Counted from the stretch's first letter, positions 17,680-27,055 are shown. The stretch: DNA of 46,572 bases from Methyloceanibacter sp. (GCA_030064755.1 JASJEH010000012.1:1-46572); one strand, 5' to 3'. The notes: generated by a model from the letters alone, not told the origin. Numbers and translations are program-made.

Positions 17680-18309
17680 ATGAGAGCGCTCGTCGTTACA
17701 GGAAGCCCCAGGCGGAATGGGAACTCTGCATTATTGGCGAAGTCAGCCGCCGAAGGGCTGAGCGACGCCGGCCACACATGCGAGATCGTCGACGTGAGCG
17801 ATGTAATGAATGGCTTCTTGCGCGATTGCCGGACGTGCCGGAAGGACAACGGGGAATGCGCCATCGGCGATGGATTTCGCCGCGCATTCCTTGATTCCTT
17901 CCTACCGGCGGACGGCATCATCTTCGCCACACCGGTCTACTGGTACGGTATGTCGGCGCAGCTGAAGGCCTTTTTCGATCGCATGTTCTGCTATGTGGCG
18001 GCGTCCTATCCTGGCGCCGAACGCGTCGTGCGGGACCTGACCGGAAAGCGCATCGGGCTGATTAGCACCTCCGAGGAGACCTACCCGACCGTCGCCGCAG
18101 GCATCGTGCATCAACTTCACGAGTATTGCCGCTACACCGAGTCCACGTTCGTTGGTGCGGTTCACGGCATCGGCAACGCCCGAGGAGAGGTTGAGAACGA
18201 CCCGAGCCAACCCCTGTTGCGCGCCCGTTCTTTAGGACAGCACCTGTTTGAGCGCCACGCCGCGGACTACACCATCGATGCGCCGCGCCCCGGGCGGGTC
18301 TGGGCCTAG
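17680..18309 (+). CDS. NAD(P)H-dependent flavin/quinone reductase (flavodoxin-like fold)
   Basis: From the ATG at 17680 the protein has 209 residues. GSPRRNGNS at 8-16 is the FMN phosphate loop, and TPVYWYGMSAQLKAFFDR is the conserved segment after the third strand. Cysteines at 50, 53 and 60 (CRTC...C) resemble iron-sulfur flavoproteins but do not form a complete cluster motif. The gene is divergent from the HxlR regulator, a pairing well known for quinone or azo reductases in electrophile defence. A GTG at 17668 would add four residues. The substrate is open. Confidence 0.88.
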   Translation: MRALVVTGSPRRNGNSALLAKSAAEGLSDAGHTCEIVDVSDVMNGFLRDCRTCRKDNGECAIGDGFRRAFLDSFLPADGIIFATPVYWYGMSAQLKAFFDRMFCYVAASYPGAERVVRDLTGKRIGLISTSEETYPTVAAGIVHQLHEYCRYTESTFVGAVHGIGNARGEVENDPSQPLLRARSLGQHLFERHAADYTIDAPRPGRVWA

Positions 18310-18413
18310 CGGTCCCACCGTTGCCATTGCGGATGGCGGCAGAATCCCTATATTGCGCCGCAACAACAGCTGCTGGGCAGACGCACGTGCCTAGCCGAAA
18401 GACTCACCAAGAC

Positions 18414-20243
18414 ATGACGTTACGCAACATCGCCATCATCGCGCATGTCGACCATGGCAAGACCACCCTTGTCGACCGCCTGCTGCAGCAGTCCGGCGCC
18501 GTCAGGACCAATCAACGTGTCGACGAACGCGCCATGGACTCCAACGATTTGGAGAAGGAGCGCGGGATCACGATCCTCGCCAAGGCGACCTCCATCGTCT
18601 GGCAGGGCACGCGCATCAACGTTGTCGACACGCCGGGCCACGCGGATTTCGGCGGCGAGGTGGAGCGCATTCTCAACATGGTCGACGGGGCACTCGTCCT
18701 CGTTGACGCAGCGGAAGGACCGCTGCCCCAGACGAAGTTCGTCGTGTCGAAGGCCCTCAAAATGGGCCTCAAGCCAATCGTGGTCATCAACAAAGTAGAC
18801 CGGCCTGACGCCAGGCCCGACGAGGTTCTGAACGAGATCTTTGATCTGTTCGCGGCGCTCGACGCCAATGACGAGCAACTCGACTTCCCGGTCCTCTACG
18901 GCTCGGCCAAGGAGGGCTGGATGGCCGAGAGCCCGGAGGGGCCGAAGGACCAGGACATGACCCCGCTTTTCGAGCTCGTCCTCCGCCATGTGCCCGCACC
19001 CAAAGTCGAGGACGCGCCGTTCCAGTTGCTCGGAACGATCCTGGAGGCCAATCCTTACCTTGGCCGCATCGTCACCGGTCGCATCACATCCGGCAGGATT
19101 AGACCGAACGAGACCGTCAAGGTGCTCGATCACGAAGGAAACCTGGTCGAGCAGGGGCGCGTCTCCAAAGTGCTGGCGTTCCGCGGTCTTGAGCGCGCGG
19201 CACTCGACGAAGCATCCGCCGGCGACATCGTCTCAATCGCGGGCCTGCCCAACGCGACGGTGGCACACACGATTTGTGCGCCGGAGATCAATGCGGCACT
19301 ACCGGCCCAGCCCATCGATCCGCCGACCCTGTCCATGACGTTTCGGGTGAACGATTCCCCGCTCGCCGGGACGGAGGGCTCCAAGGTGACGGGCCGCATG
19401 ATCCGCGATCGGCTGTTGCAGGAGGCGGAAGGGAACGTGGCGTTGAAGGTCTCGGAATCCGATGAGAAGGACTCGATGATCGTCGCCGGCCGGGGAGAGT
19501 TGCAGCTTGGCATTCTCATCGAGACCATGCGCCGGGAGGGCTTCGAGCTCTCCGTGTCGCGGCCGCGCGTGCTCTTGACCCGAGACGCATCCGGTAAGTT
19601 GCTCGAGCCGATCGAGGAGGTCGTGATCGACCTCGATGAGGAGCATCAAGGCGCGGTTGTCCAGAAGCTGTCAGAGCGAAAGGCGGACTTGATCGAGATG
19701 AAGCCGTCCGGCGGTGGGCGGATACGTCTCGTCTTCCACGCGCCGACGCGTGGCCTCATCGGCTATCAGAGCGAGCTTCTGACCGACACGCGCGGCACAG
19801 GAATCATCAATCGTCTCTTTCACGGCTATGCCCCGCACAAAGGCGCCATTCAGGGGCGCCGCAATGGCGTCCTGATCTCCACTGATCAAGGCGAAGCCGT
19901 GGCTTACGCCCTCTTTAATCTGGAAGACCGCGGCCCGATGATGATCGAGCCGGGGGCGCGGGTTTATCAAGGAATGATCGTCGGCGAACACACGCGCGGA
20001 AACGACCTCGACGTCAACGTGTTGAAGGGTAAAAAGCTAACCAACATCCGCACCACGTCGAAGGACGAAGCGGTTCGTCTCACGCCGCCCATCCGGATGA
20101 TCCTGGAGAAGGCCCTGTCTTACATACAAGACGACGAGTTGGTTGAAGTGACGCCCGAATCGATCCGTCTCCGCAAACGGCATCTCGACCCGAACGACCG
20201 CAAGAAGGCCGAGCGTCAGCGCGATGCGGAGAACGCCGCTTAG
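18414..20243 (+). CDS. typA: Translational GTPase TypA/BipA
   Basis: The 609-residue GTPase has the G1 loop AHVDHGKTT (10-18), DTPGHADFGGEVER as G3, NKVD as G4, and the effector-region ERGITI. The order GTPase, beta barrel, EF-G-like domains III and V, then the TypA-specific C-terminal domain is complete. It binds the ribosome and helps 50S assembly and growth at low temperature or under stress. The frame is open upstream to 18321, but the ATG at 18414 matches the family N-terminus. It is a single gene, followed after 100 bases by a GNAT gene. Confidence 0.97.
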   Translation: MTLRNIAIIAHVDHGKTTLVDRLLQQSGAVRTNQRVDERAMDSNDLEKERGITILAKATSIVWQGTRINVVDTPGHADFGGEVERILNMVDGALVLVDAAEGPLPQTKFVVSKALKMGLKPIVVINKVDRPDARPDEVLNEIFDLFAALDANDEQLDFPVLYGSAKEGWMAESPEGPKDQDMTPLFELVLRHVPAPKVEDAPFQLLGTILEANPYLGRIVTGRITSGRIRPNETVKVLDHEGNLVEQGRVSKVLAFRGLERAALDEASAGDIVSIAGLPNATVAHTICAPEINAALPAQPIDPPTLSMTFRVNDSPLAGTEGSKVTGRMIRDRLLQEAEGNVALKVSESDEKDSMIVAGRGELQLGILIETMRREGFELSVSRPRVLLTRDASGKLLEPIEEVVIDLDEEHQGAVVQKLSERKADLIEMKPSGGGRIRLVFHAPTRGLIGYQSELLTDTRGTGIINRLFHGYAPHKGAIQGRRNGVLISTDQGEAVAYALFNLEDRGPMMIEPGARVYQGMIVGEHTRGNDLDVNVLKGKKLTNIRTTSKDEAVRLTPPIRMILEKALSYIQDDELVEVTPESIRLRKRHLDPNDRKKAERQRDAENAA

Positions 20244-20343
20244 CCCTGTGCGCGGGGCGCGCTAGACCCGTCGATAACCTGATCCTTGGATAACGTGAAA
20301 GCGGCCTTTGCCCGCGCGGCGCAAATTGGGCTAGGCTCGCGTT

Positions 20344-20850
20344 ATGTCCGTCGATGTCGCTCAAGTGAGGCCGGCACGGCCTAAAGATGCAAGCGCCCTC
20401 GCGGCCGCCCACGAAGAGGCTTGGCGGGGGGCGTACCAGGGCATCATTCCACATCTCGATCTGGAGCGAATGATTGCACGCCGGGGTCCGCGCTGGTGGG
20501 AGCGGGTGTTGCAGCGGCGCGCGTCGGTCCTAGTGCTGGACTTTGGTGGGCAGGTTGCTGGCTACGTGACCTTCGGGCGCTGCCGCATCGGACGTGGCCC
20601 CTACCAGGGGGAGATATTCGAGCTCTATCTCTGCCCCACCTATCAGGGACTGGGCCTCGGTACCAAGCTGTTTGCCGGCGCGCGACAAAAGCTTCGCGAA
20701 TGGCGTTTGAATGGGCTGTTGATTTGGGCCCTCGCCGACAATGAGGCGGCTTGCGACTTCTACCTGCGGCTCGGCGGCAAGCCAATCGCCGAGGGTGCCG
20801 AGGGCTTCAGCGGAACGAGTTTGCGCAAGATCGCCTTCGTTTGGCGCTGA
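20344..20850 (+). CDS. GNAT family N-acetyltransferase
   Basis: The 168-residue protein has the GNAT fold, with motif A at ELYLCPTYQGLGLGTKLF (Q/R-x-x-G-x-G/A for acetyl-CoA) and the beta-bulge AGYVTFG. LWALADNEAACDFYLRLGG is the usual C-terminal motif B. It probably acetylates a small molecule or protein amine; the target is unknown. It stands alone between typA and the GGDEF-EAL gene. Confidence 0.9.
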   Translation: MSVDVAQVRPARPKDASALAAAHEEAWRGAYQGIIPHLDLERMIARRGPRWWERVLQRRASVLVLDFGGQVAGYVTFGRCRIGRGPYQGEIFELYLCPTYQGLGLGTKLFAGARQKLREWRLNGLLIWALADNEAACDFYLRLGGKPIAEGAEGFSGTSLRKIAFVWR

Positions 20851-20864
20851 TGAGGCAAGTGTCC

Positions 20865-20879
20865 TTAACGACTCGTTAA
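20865..20879. promoter_or_regulatory. CtrA-type binding site upstream of the GGDEF-EAL gene
   Basis: TTAA at 20865-20868 and TTAA at 20876-20879 are separated by exactly seven bases (CGACTCG), the full CtrA recognition pattern TTAA-N7-TTAA known in alphaproteobacteria. It lies about 76 bases before the next gene, a normal place for control by CtrA, the cell-cycle response regulator. CcrM-type GANTC (GACTC) also lies inside the spacer. Match seen; binding inferred. Confidence 0.6.
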
Positions 20880-20955
20880 CCGTAACCATTCGGTCCGCCT
20901 TAACGACCCCACCGCTAATGTCCTGCGCTGGGATTGGGACGCTAGGAATTTCGAC

Positions 20956-23034
20956 ATGTCAGAGTTCGATTCGCGTGACCGTTGGGTCATGGGCGGTCTG
21001 GTGGTACTAGGCCTGGCCACAGTCATGGCTGCTGTTCTGTCAGGTGGATCAGCAATCAATTACGCTCTGGAGGTCGAAGCGAGTAACGCCGCCCATGCAT
21101 GGGGCGCCAAGATCGACAAGCGGCTCCGCACCGAGGTCGACGGCTTGGTGGCGTCGCCCTCCGAAACCGCCCTGGACATCATCGATCCCGCAGGCCTGCG
21201 CCAGCACTTAGAGCCAGACGGGATCAAATCCGACCGCGCGCCAACAGTGGCGGTCAATCAAAGTCATCGTAACTTCGCCGAGCGCCTTCGGTGGCTCTCC
21301 GGCGGCCTCCTCAGCGCCGACCCTGGACGGTCCGGCGACGATGCCGTCAGCAACATGGACGGCTTTGCCGTGCTGAGCCCAAGCGGCAAGACTTTAGCTT
21401 TGGGCGGTACGCTGAAACAAACCAGCCTATCGCACGCGCTGGAGACCAACGCGCTCAAGTCCGCGTTTGCCGAAGCGATCGACACGAAAGAGGTCACGGT
21501 CGCCGCGCTGCCCGAGCAAGACCGCAAGAGCATTGCCTTTGTGCCGGTCACGGAAGACGGAGAAGTGGCCTACCTCTATGCCTTTGAGGTCGACCAGAGC
21601 TCGGCAGCTGCGCTAACGAACCTCGCTCTTGTGGTCGTGACCGTAACCACAAGTCTGCTGATCGTCATGGGATTCTCCGTGCCAGCCGCCATTGCCTCAC
21701 GCCGCATTCGCGAGCGCTGGCAGGCCGAGGACAAGATTCGTTATCTCGCCATGCACGATTCTCTCACCGGATTGCCAAACCGACTGCAGTTCAGGCAGCA
21801 TCTCGAACAGGCAATCGCTCGTGCCAAGCGTCACAATACCAAGATCGCGGTGCTCGGCCTGGACCTTGACCGGTTCAAGAACGTCAATGACACGCTGGGC
21901 CACGCGACCGGCGACGCGCTGCTTGAGGAGGTAGCTGCGCGCCTCGTTGAGACGATCCGAGAAAGCGACGTGGTTGGACGGATGGGCGGCGACGAGTTCG
22001 CCGTCGTCGCCGAGAACATTAACTTGCCCGAGGACGCGATGACCCTGGCACAACGGATCTGCGACGCCCTTGGTGCTCCATACAAGGTCAACGGTCACGA
22101 GGTCACCACCTCCACAAGCGTCGGGATCGCCCTCGGCCCCGTAGCCAACCAGCCCGTCGACATCTTGATGAAGAACGCCGACTTGGCGCTCTACCGTGCA
22201 AAGCAGGATGGTCGCAACGCGTTCCGCTTCTTCGAGCCCGCCATGGACGCCGCCCTGCAAAGAAGGCGCCGCTTAGAGCATGACTTGCGCAATGCGATCC
22301 GCAAGAACCAGCTCTATCTCGATTACCAGCCGCAGTTCGGGCTCAATGAAGGCGAGCTTACCGGATACGAAGCGTTGGTGCGCTGGTGGCACCCATCGGA
22401 AGGCGATATTCCGCCATCGACCTTCGTTCCCATCGCCGAAGAAACGGGCCTCATCGTGCCGCTGGGCGAATGGATCCTCAAGACGGCCTGCACCTACGCC
22501 CTGGGATGGCCCGACGACACGAGGCTTGCCGTGAACCTGTCGGCGGCCCAGTTCAAGACGCAGGATGTGTTTGAGCTCGTGCGCCGCGTACTGGTGGAGA
22601 CCGGCCTTGGGCCGGAACGTCTTGAGCTTGAGATCACGGAAGGCACCATTCTGCAAAACACCGAAGCCGTCATCGAAACGCTGACCAAGCTAGACGCGCT
22701 CGGCGTCTCCATCGCTATGGACGACTTCGGAACGGGTTATTCGAGCTTGTCCTACCTCACGCGTTTCCCGGTCAAGAAGATCAAGATCGACCGTTCTTTC
22801 ATCGGTACGCTTGGTACAAACCCGCAAACCAGCGCCATCGTGTCCAGCATTGTCGGTCTGGGGCAATCGCTTGACGTTACGATTACGGCCGAGGGTGTCG
22901 AAACTGAGGGCCAGGCGGCCATGCTGAAGCACTGGGGCTGCGATCAGGTCCAAGGGTACTACTATGGCCGGCCCGAGGCCGAGGTGCCCGAAGACCCGCT
23001 CGAAGAGCTGCCCCTCGATCGCAACGTAGCCTAG
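20956..23034 (+). CDS. Membrane GGDEF-EAL protein (cyclic-di-GMP turnover)
   Basis: The 692-residue protein has helices at about 12-30 and 222-246 that hold a periplasmic sensor of unknown ligand (31-220). The GGDEF domain follows (about 260-430), with GLDLDRFKNVNDTLGH and an intact GGDEF at 344-348; RESD at 336-339 is a standard inhibitory site. The EAL domain (about 440-680) has EALVRW at 472-477, EITEG, DDFGTGYSS at 589-597 and EGVET, all intact. It may therefore make and destroy cyclic-di-GMP; which activity dominates cannot be told. A CtrA-type site precedes it, suggesting cell-cycle control of adhesion or motility. Confidence 0.95.
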   Translation: MSEFDSRDRWVMGGLVVLGLATVMAAVLSGGSAINYALEVEASNAAHAWGAKIDKRLRTEVDGLVASPSETALDIIDPAGLRQHLEPDGIKSDRAPTVAVNQSHRNFAERLRWLSGGLLSADPGRSGDDAVSNMDGFAVLSPSGKTLALGGTLKQTSLSHALETNALKSAFAEAIDTKEVTVAALPEQDRKSIAFVPVTEDGEVAYLYAFEVDQSSAAALTNLALVVVTVTTSLLIVMGFSVPAAIASRRIRERWQAEDKIRYLAMHDSLTGLPNRLQFRQHLEQAIARAKRHNTKIAVLGLDLDRFKNVNDTLGHATGDALLEEVAARLVETIRESDVVGRMGGDEFAVVAENINLPEDAMTLAQRICDALGAPYKVNGHEVTTSTSVGIALGPVANQPVDILMKNADLALYRAKQDGRNAFRFFEPAMDAALQRRRRLEHDLRNAIRKNQLYLDYQPQFGLNEGELTGYEALVRWWHPSEGDIPPSTFVPIAEETGLIVPLGEWILKTACTYALGWPDDTRLAVNLSAAQFKTQDVFELVRRVLVETGLGPERLELEITEGTILQNTEAVIETLTKLDALGVSIAMDDFGTGYSSLSYLTRFPVKKIKIDRSFIGTLGTNPQTSAIVSSIVGLGQSLDVTITAEGVETEGQAAMLKHWGCDQVQGYYYGRPEAEVPEDPLEELPLDRNVA

Positions 23035-23343
23035 CAAGAACAATTGTGGCCTAGGTTTCCCGGGCGTCGTCGACAAGTCTAGTCGATCGGTTGGCCGTCC
23101 ACGCCGCATGCGGGCGCGCGATCGGGGCCAGCGCAGTGAGCAGCACGGCGATGCTGGCGACAGCGGTCAGGGAGCGTATCGAGGTTCCAGTCACCGGCGT
23201 CGTCGCCCGACTTCGGTTCGTTGTCTTAATCCGATGCCAGGCTTGTGGCAAACGCCTGACCGTCATACAACGGCAGCGCACGAATTGGCCGATTGCGGTA
23301 CTACCACGCCGGCATAACGAACGCATCGGAGTCTCCACGCACG
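23035..23343. other. Intergenic region before dapB
   Basis: About 309 bases hold no convincing gene. The minus strand has an open frame (23051-23266, with one hydrophobic stretch at its C-terminal half) without a ribosome site, which I do not call. GC-rich dyads are scattered. dapB probably has its own promoter here. Confidence 0.4.
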
Positions 23344-24150
23344 ATGAGCGACATGAGGATCGCGGTTCTTGGCGCTGCCGGACGCATGGGCCAGGCATTG
23401 ACACGGGCTCTGCACGCAACACCGGGCTGTGAGATCGCTGGCGGCTTGGAGACCGCCGGTTCGTCAGCCCTCGGCCTAGATATAGGCGAGGTCGCTGGGC
23501 TCGATCCGATCGGCGTCTCGATTACAGACGACGCCCATGCCCTTTTTGCGCACGTCGAAGCCGTTCTGGACTTCACCCTGCCGCCCGCGACGACCGAATT
23601 CGTGGCGCTCTCGGCCCAGGCGCGTATCGTCCACGTCATTGGCACCACCGGCTTCACAGGCGAGCAGCTCGCGAAGATCGATGCGGCCTCGCGCCACGCA
23701 ACGATCGTCAAAGCCGGTAATATGAGCATGGGCGTCAACCTCATGGCGGCGCTCACGAAGCGGGTCGCCGAGATCCTCGGCCCCGAATTCGATATCGAGA
23801 TTCTGGAAATGCATCACCGCCACAAGCGCGATGCACCGTCCGGTACCTCGCTAATGCTCGGCGAGGCAGCGGCACAAGGGCGGGCGGTCTCCTTGGCCGA
23901 CAAGGCTGTTCGGACCCGCGATGGCGATACTGGCCCGCGCGCAGAGGGGGACATAGGGTTTGCCGCGCTCCGGGGCGGCGACGTGGTGGGCGAGCACAGC
24001 GTGATTTTTGCCGGGCCTGGCGAACGCTTCGAGCTGACCCATATCGCGTCAGACCGTGGCATCTTCGCTCGTGGCGCCGTGCGGGGCGCGCTGTGGGCAC
24101 GAGGCCGGCCACCCGGCCTATACTCGATGGCCGATGTGCTGGGACTGTAA
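23344..24150 (+). CDS. dapB: 4-hydroxy-tetrahydrodipicolinate reductase
   Basis: The 268-residue enzyme reduces hydroxy-tetrahydrodipicolinate with NAD(P)H in lysine and diaminopimelate synthesis. The dinucleotide loop GAAGRMG is at 10-16, HVIGTTGF at 97-104, and the catalytic [12 protein letters not shown] begins at H157. Length is normal. I use the ATG at 23344; the frame stays open to 23293. No Shine-Dalgarno sequence is strong. It is a single gene ahead of gpmA, with a 199-base gap. Confidence 0.96.
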   Translation: MSDMRIAVLGAAGRMGQALTRALHATPGCEIAGGLETAGSSALGLDIGEVAGLDPIGVSITDDAHALFAHVEAVLDFTLPPATTEFVALSAQARIVHVIGTTGFTGEQLAKIDAASRHATIVKAGNMSMGVNLMAALTKRVAEILGPEFDIEILEMHHRHKRDAPSGTSLMLGEAAAQGRAVSLADKAVRTRDGDTGPRAEGDIGFAALRGGDVVGEHSVIFAGPGERFELTHIASDRGIFARGAVRGALWARGRPPGLYSMADVLGL

Positions 24151-24349
24151 CAACGCAATGATAGGAGAATGGGAGACAACTGTGGGCAGCTAAGGCCTTG
24201 TTATCCTTGCAGCCAAAAAGTCACCCCATTGGGCACCAATAGTGGACATGGCTCTTAACCGGATGGAACTATGGTTGCCCGCAAGGCGAGGCCGGGCATG
24301 CAACGAAGGGCCAATTGAGTAAACGATGACAGGGTGTCATTCAGGGGAC

Positions 24350-25003
24350 ATGCTTAAAAAGACCAGCGACAGACCGCAGGACTCAGACAATGTTCTTGTT
24401 TTGGTCCGGCACGGCCAAAGTGAGTGGAACCGCCTGAACATGTTTACGGGCTGGAAGGATGTCGGCCTCAGTGAGGAGGGCGTGTCCGAAGCCCATCGGG
24501 CGGGCCAGCGACTCAAAGAAGAAGGGCTGGTCTTCGACAGCGCCTTCGCCTCTACCCTGAAACGCGCCCATAACACACTCGACATCATCCTCGACGAGGT
24601 GGACCAGGGTAAGCTCCCGATTGTTAAGGCCGCCGCGCTCTGCGAGCGCGACTATGGGGACCTCGTCGGGATCAACAAGGAAGAAGCCCGGAAGCGCTTT
24701 GGCGCCAAAAAGGTGCAGATCTGGCAGCGCTCTTACGATGTCGCGCCGCCGGGCGGAGAGTCCCTCAAGGACACGGCCGCGCGCGTCTGTCCATTTTTCG
24801 ATCGTTGGATCGTGCCCGAGCTACAGTCCGGGAAGAATGTGATTGTCGTTGCCCACGGCAATTCGCTGCGGTCGCTGATCATGGAACTGGACAAGCTCAC
24901 GCCAGAAGAAGTGCAGCACTACTCGCTCGCGACCGCAACGCCGGTCATCTACCGCGTCAAGGCTGACGGCACGCTGACCGAGAAGCGCAGTCTCGCGGCG
25001 TAA
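24350..25003 (+). CDS. gpmA: 2,3-bisphosphoglycerate-dependent phosphoglycerate mutase
   Basis: The 217-residue enzyme exchanges 2- and 3-phosphoglycerate in glycolysis. RHGQSEWN at 20-27 has the phosphohistidine H21; H169 (VVAHGNS) is the second catalytic histidine. The alphaproteobacterial form is shorter than the enteric one, as here. I prefer the ATG at 24350, with GGGGA just before, over 24326. The stop lies two bases from the stop of the convergent DUF2244 gene. Confidence 0.94.
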   Translation: MLKKTSDRPQDSDNVLVLVRHGQSEWNRLNMFTGWKDVGLSEEGVSEAHRAGQRLKEEGLVFDSAFASTLKRAHNTLDIILDEVDQGKLPIVKAAALCERDYGDLVGINKEEARKRFGAKKVQIWQRSYDVAPPGGESLKDTAARVCPFFDRWIVPELQSGKNVIVVAHGNSLRSLIMELDKLTPEEVQHYSLATATPVIYRVKADGTLTEKRSLAA

Positions 25004-25005
25004 AA

Positions 25006-25530
25006 CTACGCGTGCGCTTCACCCTCGACTGTGGGCGCACGGGCCTCGCGCAACGCCGCCTTGAGCGCAGCCGCAAAATCCTCCCGTTCCGGATCAGTCA
25101 GAAAAGCGCCGAACACGAGCCGCTTTCCATGGCTGGCAAGAGACAGTTCGGACGAAAGCCCGACCCGCTCGTCCACATGGACACGCACCCAATATGGGTT
25201 GAAGCGCCACGACTGCTCCTTGCCGTTTGGCGCGACCCGCGTCACCGTGAGCGCATCGTCCGTGAGCGCTACCGTCTCGTAGACCCGCAAGGCACGGAAA
25301 TTGATCCGGAACGCCACATAGATGAGCAGCACGTCAAGGCCCATAAAGCCAAGTACGGGCCAAGCCCCCATCATGAAAAACATGAGCCCCGCGCCGAACG
25401 CAATCACGCTGACGGCGAGCATAAAGATCACGAATCCGCGCGGCCCCAGAGATCGATGCGGCGAGAGGACCGCTTGAAATCGGGCATCAGGGCCTTCAGG
25501 CCCTTGCGATTGGGTCAGCGTCTCTGTCAT
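25006..25530 (-). CDS. DUF2244 family membrane protein
   Basis: The 174-residue protein has two central hydrophobic helices (PRGFVIFMLAVSVIAFGAG and MGAWPVLGFMGLDVLLIYVAF) followed by a beta-rich part with RFNPYWVRV and RLVFGAFLTDPERE. This is the DUF2244 pattern, common in alphaproteobacteria and of unknown role. It stands convergent with gpmA and divergent from nth; a palindromic repeat lies in the divergent space. Confidence 0.87.
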   Translation of the reverse strand: MTETLTQSQGPEGPDARFQAVLSPHRSLGPRGFVIFMLAVSVIAFGAGLMFFMMGAWPVLGFMGLDVLLIYVAFRINFRALRVYETVALTDDALTVTRVAPNGKEQSWRFNPYWVRVHVDERVGLSSELSLASHGKRLVFGAFLTDPEREDFAAALKAALREARAPTVEGEAHA

Positions 25531-25540
25531 AGCGTTGTGC

Positions 25541-25591
25541 CTAGAGCCTGTCAGGGCTGGAGTGAATCGACCTTGCCCTGGCAGGCTCTAG
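25541..25591. repeat. Inverted repeat between DUF2244 and nth
   Basis: Two 17-base arms, 25541-25557 and 25575-25591, are inverted copies with one mismatch (CTAGAGCCTG... with ...CAGGCTCTAG) and a 17-base loop. This looks like a dispersed intergenic repeat. It lies in a divergent space, so it may overlap promoters. Confidence 0.6.
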
Positions 25592-25619
25592 TACAGCCGG
25601 GAAGGGTGGCGAAGCGCAA

Positions 25620-26330
25620 GTGGCCGATCATGAAAAAACGACTGAGGGGCGGAAGCGGCGATCAAAGCGGCGCCGTGCACGCACACGACTGACCCCTGCC
25701 CAGATCGAAGATATGTTCGCACGCTTCGAGACCCTCGATCCCGAGCCGCAGACGGAATTGAAGTTCCGCGATCCCTTCACGCTTCTCGTCGCAGTCGTTC
25801 TGTCTGCCCAAGCAACCGACACGTCGGTAAACCTTGCCACGCCGGCTCTGTTCGAACTGGCCGACACACCGGAAAAAATGGCGACGCTCGCGGAGGAGGA
25901 CGTCCGTGAGCGGATTAAGACCATCGGACTCTTTCGCAACAAGGCCAAGAACGTTATCGCGCTATCGCAAAAGATCGTCACCGAACATGCTGGCCAGGTG
26001 CCCGAACGCCGTGAGGACCTGGAGTCCTTGCCGGGGGTCGGGCGCAAGACCGCAAATGTCGTACTGAATGTCGCCTTTGGTCAGCCGACCATCGCAATCG
26101 ATACACACATTTTCCGGGTCTCGAACCGCACGGGACTAGCGCCTGGGAAGACACCCCTGGAGGTCGAGCAGGCACTCGATCGTGTGATTCCCGAAAAGTA
26201 CAAACTTCATGCGCATCACTGGCTGATCCTTCACGGACGCTATGTCTGCAAGGCGCGGAAGCCCGAATGCTGGCGTTGCCATATCAGCGATCTCTGCGCT
26301 TTCAAGGATAAGTCGGCGGCGCCAGCTTAA
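25620..26330 (+). CDS. nth: Endonuclease III
   Basis: The 236-residue base-excision enzyme removes oxidised pyrimidines and nicks the strand. The helix-hairpin-helix LPGVGRKTANVVL contains K143; D161 lies in AIDTHIFRV, and the cluster cysteines C210, C217, C220 and C226 follow the C-x6-C-x2-C-x5-C pattern. The start is GTG at 25620. The N-terminus has a basic tail (RKRRSKRRRARTR). The stop overlaps that of the EI24 gene by four bases. Confidence 0.95.
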   Translation: MADHEKTTEGRKRRSKRRRARTRLTPAQIEDMFARFETLDPEPQTELKFRDPFTLLVAVVLSAQATDTSVNLATPALFELADTPEKMATLAEEDVRERIKTIGLFRNKAKNVIALSQKIVTEHAGQVPERREDLESLPGVGRKTANVVLNVAFGQPTIAIDTHIFRVSNRTGLAPGKTPLEVEQALDRVIPEKYKLHAHHWLILHGRYVCKARKPECWRCHISDLCAFKDKSAAPA

Positions 26331-27055
26331 ACCCGTGTCGACTGCGGAATAGGATCACGCGCGGCGGGCGATCCTCCAGGTCCTGCCAAACTCGCTTGGC
26401 TCTTTGCGGCAACGCGCTTCCACATGCGAACCATGAAGCCGGTGGCAAAAAGAGGCGTGACGAGGTTGAGGATCGGCACGGACGCCACGGCCGCGATGAC
26501 CAGCCCGCACAACAGCACGGTCTTACGGTTCTCCTTACGGATCCGCTTGGCCTCTCGCACGCTCACATGGCGCATGGCCGCCAGCTCGAAATACTCGCGG
26601 CCCAGCAAGTATCCATTGCCGACATAGAAAGCGACGAGGTTTACCCCCGGCACGAGCAAGAGCAAAAGCGCGATAAGGTTGACGGCCAGCACAACGAAGA
26701 AGAAGCGAATGGCGAACCCTATGGACCGTGCGGCCGGGAGATCCTGGCCGGGTGGATCGCTCGGAAACGACTCCCGTTCCACGACGCCTGCGATGTTGTC
26801 TAGGTACAATCCGGCGATGAGTGAGGTGACCGGTGGGATGAGAAAGATCGAGGCCGCGACCAACGCCAAGCCGCCCAGTACCTGAACCGCAGTCTCGATC
26901 CAATCGGGCCAGGCGACGAAGTAGGAAAACGACCACTGAACAGCGACCGTCAACCCAATCAGCAAGGCTAGCGTGAAGCCGACACACTTCAGCATGACCG
27001 CGCGAAAAGGTGGCGAGAAGAGTTCCTCGAAGGCTTGACGTGCTGCGCTAAGCAT
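26327..27055 (-). CDS. EI24/CysZ-like membrane protein
   Basis: From the ATG at 27055 the protein has 242 residues and about four membrane helices. PFRAVMLKCVGFTLALLIG, VPGVNLVAFYVGNGYLLGREYFELAAMRH and VPILNLVTPLFATGFMVRMW are the conserved blocks of the EI24 family, which includes the sulfate-uptake protein CysZ. No cysteine-biosynthesis gene is near, so sulfate transport is unproven. The longer reading from 27109 adds 18 residues without support. It ends tail-to-tail with nth. Confidence 0.85.
   Translation of the reverse strand: MLSAARQAFEELFSPPFRAVMLKCVGFTLALLIGLTVAVQWSFSYFVAWPDWIETAVQVLGGLALVAASIFLIPPVTSLIAGLYLDNIAGVVERESFPSDPPGQDLPAARSIGFAIRFFFVVLAVNLIALLLLLVPGVNLVAFYVGNGYLLGREYFELAAMRHVSVREAKRIRKENRKTVLLCGLVIAAVASVPILNLVTPLFATGFMVRMWKRVAAKSQASLAGPGGSPAARDPIPQSTRV

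Noticed and set aside
23051-23266. Minus-strand open frame with one hydrophobic stretch before dapB
   Set aside because: No ribosome site, unusual composition and no recognisable family; in high-GC DNA open frames of this length arise by chance.
24228-24245. Palindrome ATTGG-GCA-CCAAT before gpmA as an operator
   Set aside because: Short and isolated; nothing links it to a regulator in the window.
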